The notes beneath the pieces were generated by a model. It was not told where the DNA came from. It worked only from the letters and a program-made list of their open reading frames with translations, and ran no database searches. A DNA stretch of 64,000 nt from contig OZ037765.1 of NCBI GenBank assembly GCA_964035545.1, positions 31,943,504 through 32,007,503 of the forward strand, given 5' to 3'. Positions 50,609-63,669 of this stretch are shown here, in pieces. How positions within the stretch are numbered: the stretch's first letter is position 1; every line of letters starts with the position of its first letter. This DNA is from Bugula neritina. Its lineage: Eukaryota > Bryozoa > Gymnolaemata > Cheilostomatida > Bugulidae. The translations under genes and the position numbers were made by a program.

Positions 50609-50854
50609 CGTTGAAGTGCAAAAAAAACTAGTTATATAAGCTGAACCTAAAAATAAAAGCTAGCATTTGATTGGGTAAATTTGACCAAAGGCATTTGAGG
50701 TAAGAAAAGTACTTCAACATAGCAGGAACTGCTTTTACTAGGTATTGAAAAGCAAAATCACTCATGCGAACATGAATTATTCTGAACTTTTCCATACTAA
50801 CCAGGGATTACTGCTGGCGTAGACATTCCAATGTATGGATAGCAAAGTGAGTAG

Positions 50855-51775
50855 ATGTGGAAACTATACAAGCTAAAAGACATGATGATGAGTACAAGTT
50901 TGTCTGAAGAAAACAAGGTTGGTGCAGAAGACATGTGTGAGAACATAGCAGACAACCAACAGCCAAACAGTACCCCAGCTGGGAAGAAGTTTGTATGTGA
51001 AATATGTGATGCTAGTTTCACTATGATAGGAAACTTGAATCGCCATAAGAAAGGTCATTCAAATCATCGTCCTTACACCTGCAAATTCTGCCTGAGGGGC
51101 TTCCTCCGAAAAACCAGTTACAATGAGCACATCAGACTGCATACTGGTGAGAAACCGTATCAGTGTGAAAGTTGTCTTCAGACATTTGTTAGAAAAAAAT
51201 GTCATAAGATACATATTAAAAAATGCAAAGAAAATAGTTCGTCAAAACTCAGGAACCCAACTTCTCAAGAGAATCTGATGAATTCTTCTGGAGGCCTGAC
51301 TTCTTCACCTTCACCTTTAGCTGAAGATCAACCATTAGATTTATCAGTCAGGCAATTTCAGTTTGACAATAACACGAACAGTCAAGTTGGACATGCCCAA
51401 ATGAAGAAGCTCATAAAAACGGGATTGCAGTTTTATTTACCTTTCAAGATAGCATATGGAGAATACTTGAAGATGTTACCAATAGACAATTCACCAACTT
51501 TAATTTCTAATAATAATGAATCACAAAGCTACTCTTCACTACATCAAAGTGATTCTAGGCTGACAGCTGCCCATCCAATTGAGCCTGTGGCATTACATCA
51601 ACTCCAAGACTCCGGCATCAACCAGCTATGGCCATGTAGATATTGCCAAGTTTATTTTACAGACTCAGTTCAACTTAGAGAGCACATGTTATGTCATGAT
51701 ACAGTAAATCCTTCCACCTATACTGTATGTAGGAAAGTTTGTAAAAGTCCTACTGAATTTCTAAAATATCTCTAG
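50855..51775 (+). CDS. C2H2 zinc-finger protein with PLDLS motif, paralogue B
   Basis: 306 residues in one exon, closely matching paralogue A. Fingers 1 (CEICDASF...HKKGH), 2 (CKFCLRGF...HIRLH) and 3 (CESCLQTF...HIKKC) are kept, as are PLDLS and finger 4 (CRYCQVYF...HMLCH). Finger 5 is lost: its first cysteine is replaced (STYTVCRKVCK) and the final histidines have become KYL. The true start may be the ATG triplet encoding MMMSTSLSEENK (50881 onward) rather than 50855, because that is the first position common to all copies. Presumably nuclear and DNA-binding, with CtBP recruitment by PLDLS; both are inferred. It is tandem with paralogue C, about 4.1 kb apart in the same direction. Confidence 0.82.
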   Translation: MWKLYKLKDMMMSTSLSEENKVGAEDMCENIADNQQPNSTPAGKKFVCEICDASFTMIGNLNRHKKGHSNHRPYTCKFCLRGFLRKTSYNEHIRLHTGEKPYQCESCLQTFVRKKCHKIHIKKCKENSSSKLRNPTSQENLMNSSGGLTSSPSPLAEDQPLDLSVRQFQFDNNTNSQVGHAQMKKLIKTGLQFYLPFKIAYGEYLKMLPIDNSPTLISNNNESQSYSSLHQSDSRLTAAHPIEPVALHQLQDSGINQLWPCRYCQVYFTDSVQLREHMLCHDTVNPSTYTVCRKVCKSPTEFLKYL

Positions 51776-52378
51776 CTTTAGAATAGTTGCTCAATATCAA
51801 ACAGTTTCAAGTATAATATTCCTAATGTTTTATTTTATTTTTAATGTTTTATTTCATTAAATACATGCACATATGTCCAAATATCCCAACTAACCCGTCT
51901 TTTCATTTTAACTGGAGTTGATATAAGTATCGCACAAGCGTAATAAATTACTAACATATCACTATTATATTACTAATACTACAATGCGTCTTCTACACTA
52001 ATTTCAGTCAATCAAGTTGGTTAGATTTACATAAAATACTAAAGCATAAATTAGCTGCATTGTTTTTTCAAACATCATTATAAATCTATATATATATTTC
52101 GGTGTTTCGATTTTATTACTTTTCTAACAATAGAGTTGTAAGCATAGCTTAGCATAGTTTAGCTAAGTAAGTGCCGTTTATAACATAAACATTGAATGGG
52201 GGCTTTGTTTACATTCCTTTCACCATAAGCTTATAACAGCCTAATAGAGCTTTTACTTTAGTCTTTATTCGACTATCTCAAGTATAAGCTAAAACTGTTT
52301 TTTTATCATTTCTCTGCTTTTTATTGGATAAATTCAGACTTTTGAACTGAGCAACATTTCTGTTGGGTCTACACTTTT

Positions 52379-52618
<240 letters not shown>

Positions 52619-54579
52619 GTAGAATACTATAGTCATCATACAGTGCTCAAGCCTCTTTTGGGAACATACTGAATACTAAATACTATAAATTTATAGGTTA
52701 AAGTTAACAAAGATTTTATTTAAAATTCAACACCTACAAATTTGTTTCGTAGTGTGAAAAGGGCTTTTCGCCACTCCTCAGGCTGATATATATATAACAT
52801 ATACTACAGTAACATAAGCAATGAAAATATACACCACTTGTAGCTTTAGTTTACTGAGCTAAGTTTTAAAACTTGAAACTATTATTAGTATTTGTACATC
52901 TTACAAGCCCACAGATACAGTTAGAGTGAGACAAGGACTTGGTGTGTTACACTGATCCCGGACATATCTCTTTGCAACCCGTAGTTGACTCATGATAAAT
53001 ATACACACACTACGCCTACACCCACTCGGATTCAAAAGTTTTTATTGTAATGTGCCAGCAAACTCATCTTCACACAGTATATTTGAGATCTTTCTATTCA
53101 CTAACAGAAATTCCTTCTTTGACATTGCTTTGAATTATAAATAACAAATCTTCTGCATTATTCGATTTAATAAGGAGAACTCATCAGTTATTATTAAATT
53201 AATATAAAACTGTCAAAACACCTCCCACGCATTGGAGAGGAAAAAGTTAATTGAAGGAAATATTCACCAACGGCGTGGGGGGACAGTCAATGATAATTAT
53301 TTTCCTTTTATACAGTAATAGTGAATATAACCTCAATTATATGCATTTTTACCATAGTTTATTCACATCTTTTGTTCTGCTTGGCGTTAGGGTACCAGAT
53401 CAAAAAAGCTATGAATAAATAAGTAGTCTTAGTGATAAGAAAGGCTAGAATATTTATTCTTCATGTTTTGTTCAAATATTTAGTTGCCATTGGAAACAAG
53501 CAGACTATTTTGTGTGTCTGTGAAATTTTACTAAAATTAGGAAAGCAGACTTCAAGTACACTCGATGTAGTAGATATATGATTATATGAGAAATATGGTT
53601 AAACTAATACATATTTATTTCTATATACCCATGGTTGTCCAGGTATATAAGGGTTAAAAAATTGTGGTAAAAAACTAAAAATAAATTTTCTAAATGAAAC
53701 AATGGCCACTAAGTCTCTAACACGGCGAAAAGGAAGCACTGTAGTCAGAAATTCATCCCGGCTTTTTGCATAGTATGCGTCTACTAGAATAATTTAAATA
53801 TGTTATGCTGTGCAATTATTTTGTATTTTCAATACCAAGGTGTGTTATAATGATTTAGCAAACTTATAGCAAGTTGGAACAAGTACGTAATAAATAATTA
53901 TATTTAGTTTGTGGTAAATAATGGTTAATACTTGATATGTTGCTCAACATGAAGTAGAAACTATAGCAGCTGCAATATACAAGACAAGGTTTAGTATTAC
54001 TTAAGTGAACAACTATAAACCAGATGTATAGATAACTGTCTTTTATAGCATATATAGTGAATTTATTTGTTTTATTGAGACACAAGGAAGCATTAAAATA
54101 TATTCAAAACCAAAGTTTTAATTAAATATATTTGATTTTAATGTTATTTTATAATTGTTTTATTAAATTTCTAGCTATCACACAAAACAAACCCTAATGT
54201 TTTGTAAATAATAAATATAGATGAAACTGGGAAGTGTTAAAAAAGTTAACAAACATATATATTTTTAGGGAAGAAAACTTCCACATTAGTTGGTTAGAAT
54301 CCTCAATATTCAGAAACTTTTGTAAAATTATTTTCAAAGCTTTTTTAATTAGTGGCATGCGACTGAAGTAATACACAGACCGCATATAATAATGTACCTC
54401 CATATTATAACACAATACGGTACCATTAAATACGACGCGTGGGGTGGCGGGCCTAGATGTATCCCTTATAACAGTTTGATAATTAAAATCTTCCGTTAAT
54501 GAGATGGAGAATTGATGGACTAGACTGTAAATAATTATTCTAATACTACATTATCCAATAAAATGGCTAGATACATGCC

Positions 54580-54662
54580 TTTGACGCAGGTCAAACCGAT
54601 TTGCATCAGCTTTAATTTTTTATCTTTGCGCACCTGCAATATATAAACATATATATAAAACC
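54580..54662 (+). promoter_or_regulatory. Promoter module of paralogue C
   Basis: TTTGACGCAGGTCAAA lies at 54580-54595 and TATATAAAACC at about 54652-54662, some 300-375 bp before the coding start. Confidence 0.65.
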
Positions 54663-54956
54663 ATGGAAGTACAAAAAACTAGTTATATAAGCTGAATCGA
54701 AAAAAAGAAGCTAGCATGTGATTGGGTAAATTTGACCAAAGACATTTGAGGTAAGAAAAGTACTTTAACATAGCAGGAACTGCTTTTTGTTAGGTATTAA
54801 GTAGAGCAAAATCACTCATGCGAGAACATGAATTATTCTAAACTTTTCCATACTAACAAGAGATTACTGCTGGTGTCGACATTCCAATGTATGGATAGCA
54901 AAGTGAGTGGAGGTGGAAACTGTACTTACACAATGATTGCCAAACTAGATTAAGAT

Positions 54957-55823
54957 ATGATGATGAGTACAAGTTTGTCTGAAGAGAACAAGGTTGGTGC
55001 AGAAGACATGTGTGAGAATATAGCAGACAACCAACAGCCATGTGCAAAGAGTATCACAGCTGGGAAGAAGTTTGTATGTGAAATATGTAATGCTAGTTTC
55101 ACTATGATAGGAAACTTGAATCGCCATAAGAAAGGTCATTCAAATCATCGTCCTTACACCTGCAAATTCTGCCTGAGGGGCTTCCTCCGAAGAACCAGTT
55201 ACAATGAGCACATCCGACTGCATACTGGTGAGAAACCGTATCAGTGTGAAACTTGTCTTCAGACATTTGTTAGGAAAAAGTGTCATCAGATGCACGTTAG
55301 GAAATGCAAAGAAAACAATTTGTCAAAATTCAGCAACCCAACTTCTCAAGAGAACCTGATGAATTCTTTTAGAGGTCTCATTGTTTCACCTTCTGCCTCA
55401 ATGACTAGACCAGTTTTAGCTGAAGATCAACCATTAGATTTATCAGTCAGGCAAGTTCAGTTTGACAATAACACCAACAGTCAAGTTGGACAAGCCCATA
55501 TTAAGAAGTTCATAAAAGAAGGTTCCCAGTTTAATTTACCTATCACGACAGCATATGGAGAGCACTTAAAAATGTTACCAATATACGGCAAATCAACTTT
55601 GTCTTCTGTGAAAAATGAATCACAAAGCTACTCTTCAATACATCAAAGTGATTCTAGGCTAACAGCTGCCCATCCAATTGAGCCTGTGGCCCTACTTCAA
55701 CTCTATGACTCCGGCATCAACCAGCTATGGCCATGTAGATATTGCCAAGGTTATTTTACTGACTCACTTCAACTTAGAGAACACATGTTATGTCATGATA
55801 CATGCAGTAACTCGATCCTTTGA
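54957..55823 (+). CDS. C2H2 zinc-finger protein with PLDLS motif, paralogue C (shortened)
   Basis: 288 residues. The start is the MMMSTSLSEENK methionine cluster; the upstream frame has an in-frame stop, so the longer N-terminus of paralogue A is unavailable. Fingers 1-3 and PLDLS are intact, and finger 4 reads CRYCQGYF...HMLCH. A small insertion near 55801 shifts the frame, giving the new end TCSNSIL and removing finger 5. Remnants of finger 5 continue in another frame to about 55880 (TLCRKVCK). Likely still functional as a four-finger protein, but this is inferred only from the open frame. Confidence 0.75.
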   Translation: MMMSTSLSEENKVGAEDMCENIADNQQPCAKSITAGKKFVCEICNASFTMIGNLNRHKKGHSNHRPYTCKFCLRGFLRRTSYNEHIRLHTGEKPYQCETCLQTFVRKKCHQMHVRKCKENNLSKFSNPTSQENLMNSFRGLIVSPSASMTRPVLAEDQPLDLSVRQVQFDNNTNSQVGQAHIKKFIKEGSQFNLPITTAYGEHLKMLPIYGKSTLSSVKNESQSYSSIHQSDSRLTAAHPIEPVALLQLYDSGINQLWPCRYCQGYFTDSLQLREHMLCHDTCSNSIL

Positions 55824-56490
55824 CCTGCACTTTATGTAGAAAAGTGTGTAAAATTTCTACTGAATTCCTAAAAGATCCCTAGCTTTAGAATAGTTGCTCA
55901 AGATCAAACATTTTCAGGTATAATATTCCTAGTGCTTCATTTTATTTTTAATGTATATTTTATAAAATACATGCACATATGTCTAAATATCCCAACTAAC
56001 CCGCCTTTTCTTCTCAACTGAAGTTTATATAAATATCGCACAAGCCTAATATATTACTAACATATCACTATTATATTACTACTACTACAATATGTCATCT
56101 ACACTAATTTCAGTCAGTCATGTTGGTTTGATTTGCATAAATTAATGAAGCATAAATCAACTGAATCACTTTTTTTCAGATATAGTTATAATATTTATAA
56201 ATATTTTAAGTGTTTTGATTTTATTAATTTTATAACAAAAAAGTTGTAAGCATAGTTTAGCTGAGTAAGTGTTGTTTATAAAACAAACATTGAATGAGAG
56301 CAGTTGGGGTTTTTTTTTACACTCCTTTCACCATAAGCTTAGAGTAGCCTAATAGAGTTTCTAATTTAGTCTTTATTCGACTATCTACAGTCTAAACTAA
56401 AACTGCTTTTTTTATCATGACGTGTACTTTATTATAAGTTGAATTTAAACTTTTGAACTGAGCAACATGTCTCTTGGGTCTTTACTTTCA

Positions 56491-57229
56491 TTCCTATTCA
56501 TTGGCATGACACATGTTCATTCCAAAAGTGCACATATTATATTTGAATCATCGGGAAAATTAATTTTTTTTGACGTAGCCTAATATAGATTTTATACTTA
56601 CTAGATTAGGAATTTTTTATAATTGATGGCTATCATCTTGGACTTTTCGAGAAGCTCAAGGGTGACAGGTCCACACTTATCTGAAAGTATTTACTTAAAC
56701 TCTCAAGCAAGATAGGTAATCAGGAAAGAAAAAGGCGTCGTCCGGGATTTTGAGCCTTGCCCTAAGTTCTGCCAGACTATAATAACATAGTACTTGTTAG
56801 TTCCTGTGCCAAGTCTAGTATATTATGTGGTATTTCCTGATGTCAATCACATTTGGCGAATGTGTGATTGAGTGACCGTTATGATTACCATGGCTATGAA
56901 TATTTGTATGTTGCAGTACTGTATAAGTATCATATTAAAATATTATACATTGTGCATTATCAATTATCATATAATCGTCATAATGTAATGTTATGTTGTA
57001 ATCAACAAGAAGCTTCATTAAAAGCTATACTTTCATTGTGGCCTATAAATGATTTGAATTTCAATTTCTTCTGCTTTTATACACTCCCTCATCACTGAAA
57101 ACAAATAATTATATATTTTGTTGAGAAAAATATGCCATTGACAACTACTTATGATTTTAGATAAAGATTATGACAATAACCGTAGCTCCTTCGTATTAAC
57201 TCCCCCCCCCCCTCAAATGCGTGAGGAGT
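56491..57229. other. Non-coding gap
   Basis: No gene seen. It ends in a short poly-C run at 57201-57213. Confidence 0.45.
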
Positions 57230-57470
57230 GATGAGTTATCTGGCAATAAATTGTAATTATCATTTATTATAATAAAAACTTTTAGATCCGGGTGTGTGTA
57301 GGCGTAGTGGTATGTATATTTATTCTGAGTCAACACACAGGTTTTAAAAAAGTATATCCTGGATCATGCAGTGCAACACACCAAGTCCTTGTAGCTCTAG
57401 CTGTATCTGTTGGCCTGTAAGATGCACAAATATTGATAAAAGTTTCAAATTTTAAAATATAGTTTAGTAA
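57230..57470 (-). repeat. Inverted fragment of the duplication unit
   Basis: Read on the minus strand, this matches 52.89-53.06 kb: ACAGATACAG, ACAAGGACTTGGTGTGTT, GACTCAGAATAAATATACAT, CACTACGCCTACAC. The duplicated domain therefore includes an inversion. Confidence 0.7.
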
Positions 57471-57871
57471 AATGCAGCTATATTGTGTAGTTTCATTATT
57501 TTATAAGTTAGACCTATAAACCCTATACAAAGGTTATCTTGCATGTAGCTATATGTGATAAGTAAAAAATTTGTTTCAACTTGTCATGAAATCTTTTCTG
57601 TACTTAAATTTTACTGAAACATATACATGTCTGAGTCTAGCCAGGCATTGCATCAGATCAAGATCACATGTATTTAATTTACAGGTAAGAGATGAAAACT
57701 TCCATCATATGAAACTATGCATCTAGAAATTCATATCTATCTGCATGTAGTTCTAAAGCTCAGACTAGACTTCTTGACAATAAGTGTAGCAGATCAAAAC
57801 TTTTATCATTAAGTCAGAAATTACTTAAGCCAAGTTGTATAGTGAAATTTTTACTAGTTTGCTTATAGCTA

Positions 57872-59652
57872 CAGTGCTGTGAAAAAGTTTAAGGACGCCT
57901 CACTGTTTTTCATAATAGTAATGTTCCAAGTTAATTTTAAGACATAACAAAAACATTTCCATAGGCATGATGCCTATCAAAATGATCCTTAAGATCTCCT
58001 CATCTCATTTATATAAATTATTAGTGTCTCTTTTTATATCTTCTCAAATTTTGGGTGAAACATTGAAATACTATCCGTATATGGGAATTATTCGAGGTTC
58101 TTACAATTTGTGTGCACTGTATGACATCAGAATATTTTACTTAAAATATAGAAAAATATTATATGGGGTTTGTTATACACCTTATAACATCATTGCAACA
58201 CACAGTGCACTCAATTTTAGTATCAATATTTTGTTGGCCAGCCTTTATTCCTAATCAGAAGTCGACAGTGACGAGGCATCGACTCGTACAGCTTCTCCAA
58301 CTCATTTTCAGTCACGACATGATGCCATGCATGAATTACAGACTCTGTGAGTGTCACCTTAGTTGCTGGCTTCTTTGAGAAGACTTTTTAGCCATTCTTA
58401 ATCATAATATTCTATAGGGTTCAAGTCAGGGCTTCGTGCTTGCCAGTTGAGCGTTGAGACCGTCTACTTTTTTTATCCACTCTTTAACACTCTTCGCCCA
58501 ATGACATGGTGCATTGTCATCTTGAAATATGTAAATTACATTTGGAAAAAAGGTTTTTATAATTGGAAGAAGTTTAGCATTGAGATTATTTATATATTTT
58601 TTGGTACTGACTACTAACATCATTCCAGAGCAAATACTGAGTCCACCTACACCTTTTGATGTTATACAACCCCAAAACATAACACTGATTATAGAGTGCC
58701 TAATTGTTCTAAGTATACATTGGCGGCTTTATTTCTCATACTGGTATCTTCTAACACAATCATTTTCAGGATGACTGTTCACATTAAATATGGATTCATC
58801 TGAAATAATTACTTTTTTTCTAATCATTCACTGTCTAACTACCATGCTGCCTGGGCCACCGTAAACGGTTTTTTTGCTGCTTCTCGGTTGGAAGAGGCTT
58901 CTTCTTGCTTTGCGGCCATGTAAGCTATGGCTCGGCAATCTTACCTTATCAGAAATGTCTAAGCTGGTGTTCTTGTTGATTCTGACCATTCCTTGCCAAC
59001 TCAGGACTTGTTTTATGGCAATCCTTTTTGCTGATCCCAATGAGAACCTTGTAATCTCTCGGTGTGCTTATTTTTAGTCGTCCACTTTCAGGTCCATATC
59101 TGCTACACTGCCAGTCTCCATAAACTTTTTGATAATTTGCTGTAAAGTTGTCTTTACTTTGCCAACCTTTTCAGATATTTTCCTAATTGAATATCCCTCC
59201 TTATGCAAGAAAATTATTACAAACCTTGCTTCTGAAGTAAGATTTGCAGCTCTCATTTTGTCTATGCGCAGCAGCCAAGTGGACACCATGTAAAAGCTCA
59301 CAACTAAATGACAGATTTCAAATTATAAAAGGAAGTCATACTTTATGATAGCATGATGCCATGCACAAAGTAAAATTTCACTATTTAGCTTTTTGTGGTA
59401 AAAAAAGCGATAAACTTTGGTTACATAAAAATACAGGAGTTGCGCTTCCCTAACTGCTTGTGTAGTTGGCCTGAAAATAGGTGGAAAACATCACAACAGT
59501 AAAAATTATTAGGTGGAAACTGTAGAACACATTCTAATGGTCATTTTAATATATAGAACTTGCAGGAAAATATTAAGAACACACAAGAAATGCCTATTAA
59601 ACAAGATACATGGAAATTTCTGCAAGCGTCCTTAAACTTTTTCACATCACTG
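57872..59652 (-). mobile_element. Tc1-like DNA transposon (decayed)
   Basis: 1,781 bp with TA target sites on both sides and inverted ends of about 27 bp: CAGTGCTGTGAAAAAG...AAGGACGC on the left and the near-exact complement on the right. Inside is a broken transposase on the minus strand. Confidence 0.88.
58380..59301 (-). pseudogene. Tc1-type transposase remnant
   Basis: Three frame-broken pieces in gene order. 59301-59074 has the N-terminal helix-turn-helix (NLTSEARFVIIFLHKEGYS, then IRKISEKVG). 59040-58828 has LHGRKARRSLFQ. 58680-58426 has MFWGCITSKGVGG and IFQDDNAPCHWAKSV, which includes the second catalytic aspartate. Just past that, NPIE in the continuing reading supplies the third catalytic position. 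Stops and frameshifts between pieces make it non-functional. The protein would cut and paste the element at TA sites. Confidence 0.82.
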
Positions 59653-60019
59653 TATGTCAGCTATATATTGAGAACCTACAAAGAAAAGCTTTCTACATAG
59701 GACAGTCAGTGCTAGCTAAAAGACCGATCTGGTACTTGGCAATAGTTGGTGCTAGTGGACTAGTTGTAATTTTAAGAGAGCAAAAATAATTGTTTAGAAT
59801 GTTTTTTTTCTGACGTGGAATACAATTGTTTATTTAAGTTTATGCTGAAATTATGCAAGTTTTGAATTGCAATTGTAGTCTTGACACGTCAAGCGGTGTC
59901 AAATGGTGTCAAGCAGTGTCAACCAGTGTAATGTTAGAATAATAATACAATAAAGGACATCAGTGAAGGTTTTTTGCCCAAATCACAGCATATATAGCTC
60001 ATTACACAAGTACTTGCTA

Positions 60020-61030
60020 TTCAGCTTTTATGTTTTATATGGTATCAACTTTGCTATAACAGGTGGTTAATATGACAGATTTATTTTTATGGCCATGCAA
60101 TCTTGCCAATAATTTCAATGTCTTCATGTAATAAAGAAGTTTAGTCAGTTGGTACTTTGCTGCATACTTAGAAGAATTGAGATCCCAACACATTGGTTTT
60201 ATACTGTGTTAAGATATCTTCAATACTGGAACCCTAAAAGAAAACATTACTATTACCCTCATCTTGAAACTGTTTTGCTTTAAGTGCGCGTGCACAACTT
60301 CATGGCATCTGTCGCAAACTTTGTATGTTGAAGAATGAAACACTATTGAGATTATTATACGTCTATAACAGCAATGACATTCCAGAACAAGACTGCACAA
60401 TATTAATAGAAAAAAGACTGCTCATTTATATATTAGAATGCATGCGGCATAAGACAACTTCAAGTAAGAGTAACCAGTAAAGTTGTAAAATAATATAAAT
60501 TGTTTAATGTATCTCAGTTCACTAACACCACATAACTTAATCTTAAAACATTATGCAGCATCCTAAACTGTATCACAGATTTTCTCACACTTTATACTAA
60601 ACACCAAAATTGATAATATTTTCACACTCATATGATATAAACTTTGATTTCATCAGTTCACTTGTTTATTTATTGTTTCTATTGCAAATTTCAAAAAAAT
60701 TTGCCTGATGTGTTCGTATTTGACATGCACACGCACACACACACACACACATATACATATACACGCACACGCACACGCACACACACACACACACACGCAC
60801 ACACACGCACACACACGCACACACACGCACACACACGCACACACACACGCGCACACACAGTGACTAAAAAGTTTTTTTAAAATCAACCACATACAAATTG
60901 TTTTTGTAGCATGAAAAGTTTTGCCACTCATCAGGGTAAATAGCTATAGTTGAAGAGCCATCTAATCTCAATAATGATGATAAACACAATGGAAATGTTA
61001 ATGTAGCACTGGTAGTCATAGTGATAATAA
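60020..61030. repeat. Partial duplication unit with CA-rich microsatellite
   Basis: 60020-60240 matches 44870-45060 (GGTATCAACTTT, AATTTCAATGTCTTCA, TTTTATACTGTG, AAGATATCTT). The part after the microsatellite (60860-60960) matches 52.72-52.79 kb. It is thus a third, diverged unit edge around a dinucleotide array. Confidence 0.65.
60727..60860. repeat. Compound (CA)n/(CACACG)n microsatellite
   Basis: About 134 bp of CA with regularly spaced CG interruptions (ACGCACACAC). It occupies the same relative place as the arrays at 46.2 and 52.4 kb. Confidence 0.9.
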
Positions 61031-61032
61031 CA

Positions 61033-61384
61033 GTTAGCCTAGGGCCACACTGTGCGTATTGTCGCATGCGAAAATTGAAACCACAAGTAGCAAAGGTGTC
61101 TACTGTAGTGTCAGTGACGCGTGATAAATAAAGCTTTCATTTTTAAATCGCACTCGCTTTCAATAAAACGCAATTTACTGGAATGTAGCACTAAAATAAA
61201 GAAATTGGGCTAACTGAATAACTACCAGCCAATTAGGTGGCGGCGACAGAGACGATTCGCACTTGCGTTGAGAATGCTAAGCGACAAGTGCGAATGTTTT
61301 CTCAACGCGTACAGTGGATACCTTTGCTACTTGCGATTTCAATTTTTGCATGCGAAAATACGCACAGTGTGGCCCTAGGCTAAC
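61033..61384. mobile_element. MITE with ~70-bp inverted ends (GGGCCACAC family), copy 1
   Basis: 352 bp. The left arm starts GTTAGCCTAGGGCCACACTG; the right arm ends with its complement. Pairing runs about 70 bp inward (GCATGCGAAAAT, AGTAGCAAAGGTGTC). An inner second inverted repeat surrounds GCTAAGCGAC (TTCGCACTTGCG... / ...AAGTGCGAA). Non-coding. Confidence 0.75.
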
Positions 61385-61449
61385 TCGATCACACATTTGC
61401 TAAATGTGATTGGCTTTAGGAAGATCTATGAAAGTAAATCCTAGACTCT

Positions 61450-61887
61450 TAGCGTAAGGCCACACGACGCGAGACTCTTTATGCGAGTTTAAATTGCAAA
61501 GAAAATTGTCCCGGGAGCGACCTGCCACACACAATGCGTGTGTTGCAAGCGCGAAATTTATTAGCTAATAATTTCAAAGTTTAACATCACTGCTCGCCTA
61601 CAGACATTTGTTTTTAAAACTACGCCATCTAATTATTATAAAAGGGGAAATGCAAATTATATGAAACTGTTTTAATTCAGTTTGCTAAAAGCTAAAACAT
61701 GAATTGAAATAAAAAAGTGTTCTCGCTAAATGATAATCAGCCAATTAAATAAAACCGCACAAGCTTTCCGCACTTCTTGCTCAGCATGTTACCCGCATGA
61801 AAATCCGCACACAGCGTCTTATTTTAGGCTAAGCGGTGTTCTCACACGTCTCAGTTGAGTAAATCGGGTCGTGTGGCCCTACGCTTA
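61450..61887. mobile_element. MITE of the GGCCACAC family, copy 2
   Basis: About 438 bp. Left end TAGCGTAAGGCCACACGACG; right end complement TAAGCGTAGGGCCACACGAC. It lies only 65 bp from copy 1 and shares the terminal core GGCCACAC, but its interior is different. Non-coding. Confidence 0.65.
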
Positions 61888-62481
61888 CTGTAGGAATAAA
61901 AACTGACAGCTAGGTAAACTGTCAGACTCAGTTTTAGTCATTAGTGCACATAATCACATAACGACTAAAGCAAAAGTTCTATTGCAATAAGCATATGATG
62001 TGTGAGGGGCTTGTAAGAGACTGTTCCCATTCAATGTTTATTTTATTTTTCATTCAGCCAAGCTACTACTTACTCTCACAACTTTATTATATTATAAAAT
62101 TGTTAAAACTGAATACTTCAAATCTGTCTGTTAGCAGAAATATATGTAACTATTTGAATAGATATTAATGCAGCTGAACCATGAAAATTTAGTCGTATGG
62201 TTCACTATCTTTAAGCTACTCAAACCAACTTGATTTATTAAGTTAGTTTAACAAAAAGGTTATGATTTACATTTCTATTAGGCCAGTGCATTATGTATAC
62301 AAACCCTAATTTAAGAAGACAGGTAAATTAAAATTTTAGTGTATATGTACATATATTGACAAAATAAAACATCTTAAATAAAATAACAAAATAGAAACAC
62401 TGCCTTTCGATTTATTGAATCTTGAACTACACTAAATCTAATAATGTTTGAGAAATTCAGTGGAATTTTTACACAAACATT

Positions 62482-63374
62482 TCAGGCAAGAGGGTTTACT
62501 GTATCATGACATAACATGTGCTCTCTAAGTTGAACTGAGTCTGTAAAATAAACTTGGCAATATCTACATGGCCATAGCTGGTTGATGCCAGAGTCTTGGA
62601 GTTGATGTAGGGCCACAGGCTCAACTGGATGGGCAGCTGTCAGTATAGAATAACCTTGATATAGTGAAGAGTAGCTTTGTGATTTAGTTCCAAGAAAAAT
62701 TGATATGTCATCACTTGATGACATTTTAAAGCATTCTCCATAATATGCTTTCACCAAAGGTAAATGAAACGTCAGATCTGTTTTTATGAAGTTCCTAATC
62801 TGGGCTTGTCCAACTTGACTGTTACTGATATTGTCAAACTGAAACTGCCTGACAGATAAATCTAAAGGTTGATCTTTAGCTAAAACTGGTGTAGTCATTG
62901 AGGCGGGAGGTGAAAAAGTCAGACCTCCAGAAGAATTCATTAGGTTTTCTTGAGAAGTTGGGTTGCTGAATTTTGACAAACTGTTTTCTTTGCATTTCCT
63001 AATGTGTATTTTATGACACTTTTTCTAACAAATGTCTGAAGACAAGTTTCACACTGATACGGTTTCTCACCAGTATGCAGTCGGATGTGCTCATTGTAAC
63101 TGGTTCTTCGGAGGAAGCCCCTCAGGCAGAATCTGCAGGTGTAAGGACGATGATTTGAATGACCTTTCTTATGGCGATTCAAGTTTCCAATCATAGTGAA
63201 ACTAGCATTACATATTTCACATACAAACTTCTTCCCAGTTGTGATACTCTTTGGCTGTTGGTTGTCTGCTATGTTCTCACACATGTCTTCTGTACCAACC
63301 TTGTTCTCTTCGGACAAACTTGTACTCATCATTATATCTTCTAGTCTGTTAATCATTGTAAGCACAGTTTCCAC
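62482..63374 (-). pseudogene. C2H2 zinc-finger paralogue D (frameshifted)
   Basis: The start at 63374 opens METVLTMINRLED and fingers 1 and 2 are intact. In finger 3 one C is missing from a C-run at about 63025 compared with paralogue A, so the frame breaks after TFVRK and ends at 62940. The rest, in another frame (62979-62482), keeps PLDLS and finger 4 (CRYCQVYF...HMLCH). It then meets a TGA where A has the finger-5 cysteine codon TGC. The final finger also has a small deletion. With two independent lesions it looks like a decaying pseudogene, though the first could be a sequence error. Confidence 0.8.
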
Positions 63375-63591
63375 CTCTACTCATTCTGATATCCATACAC
63401 TGGAATGTGCACATCAGCAGTAACCTTTTGCTAGTAAGGAAAAATTCAGAATAACTCGTGCTCGCATGAATGATTTTGTTTATTCTACAAGCCAATAAAT
63501 AGCATTTACAGTTCTTGTAAAATTCAACCAATCAAATATTATCTTTTTCTTATAGGTTCAGCTTATATAACTAGCTATTTTGTACTTTCAT

Positions 63592-63669
63592 GGTTTTATA
63601 TATATTTACATATTGCAGGTGCTCAAAGACAAAAAATTAAAGCCTCGAATCGATTTGACCTGCGTCAAA
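63592..63669 (-). promoter_or_regulatory. Promoter module of paralogue D
   Basis: TTTGACCTGCGTCAAA (plus strand) at 63654-63669 and TATAAAACCA on the minus strand at 63601-63592. The module is intact although the gene it serves is broken. Confidence 0.6.
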
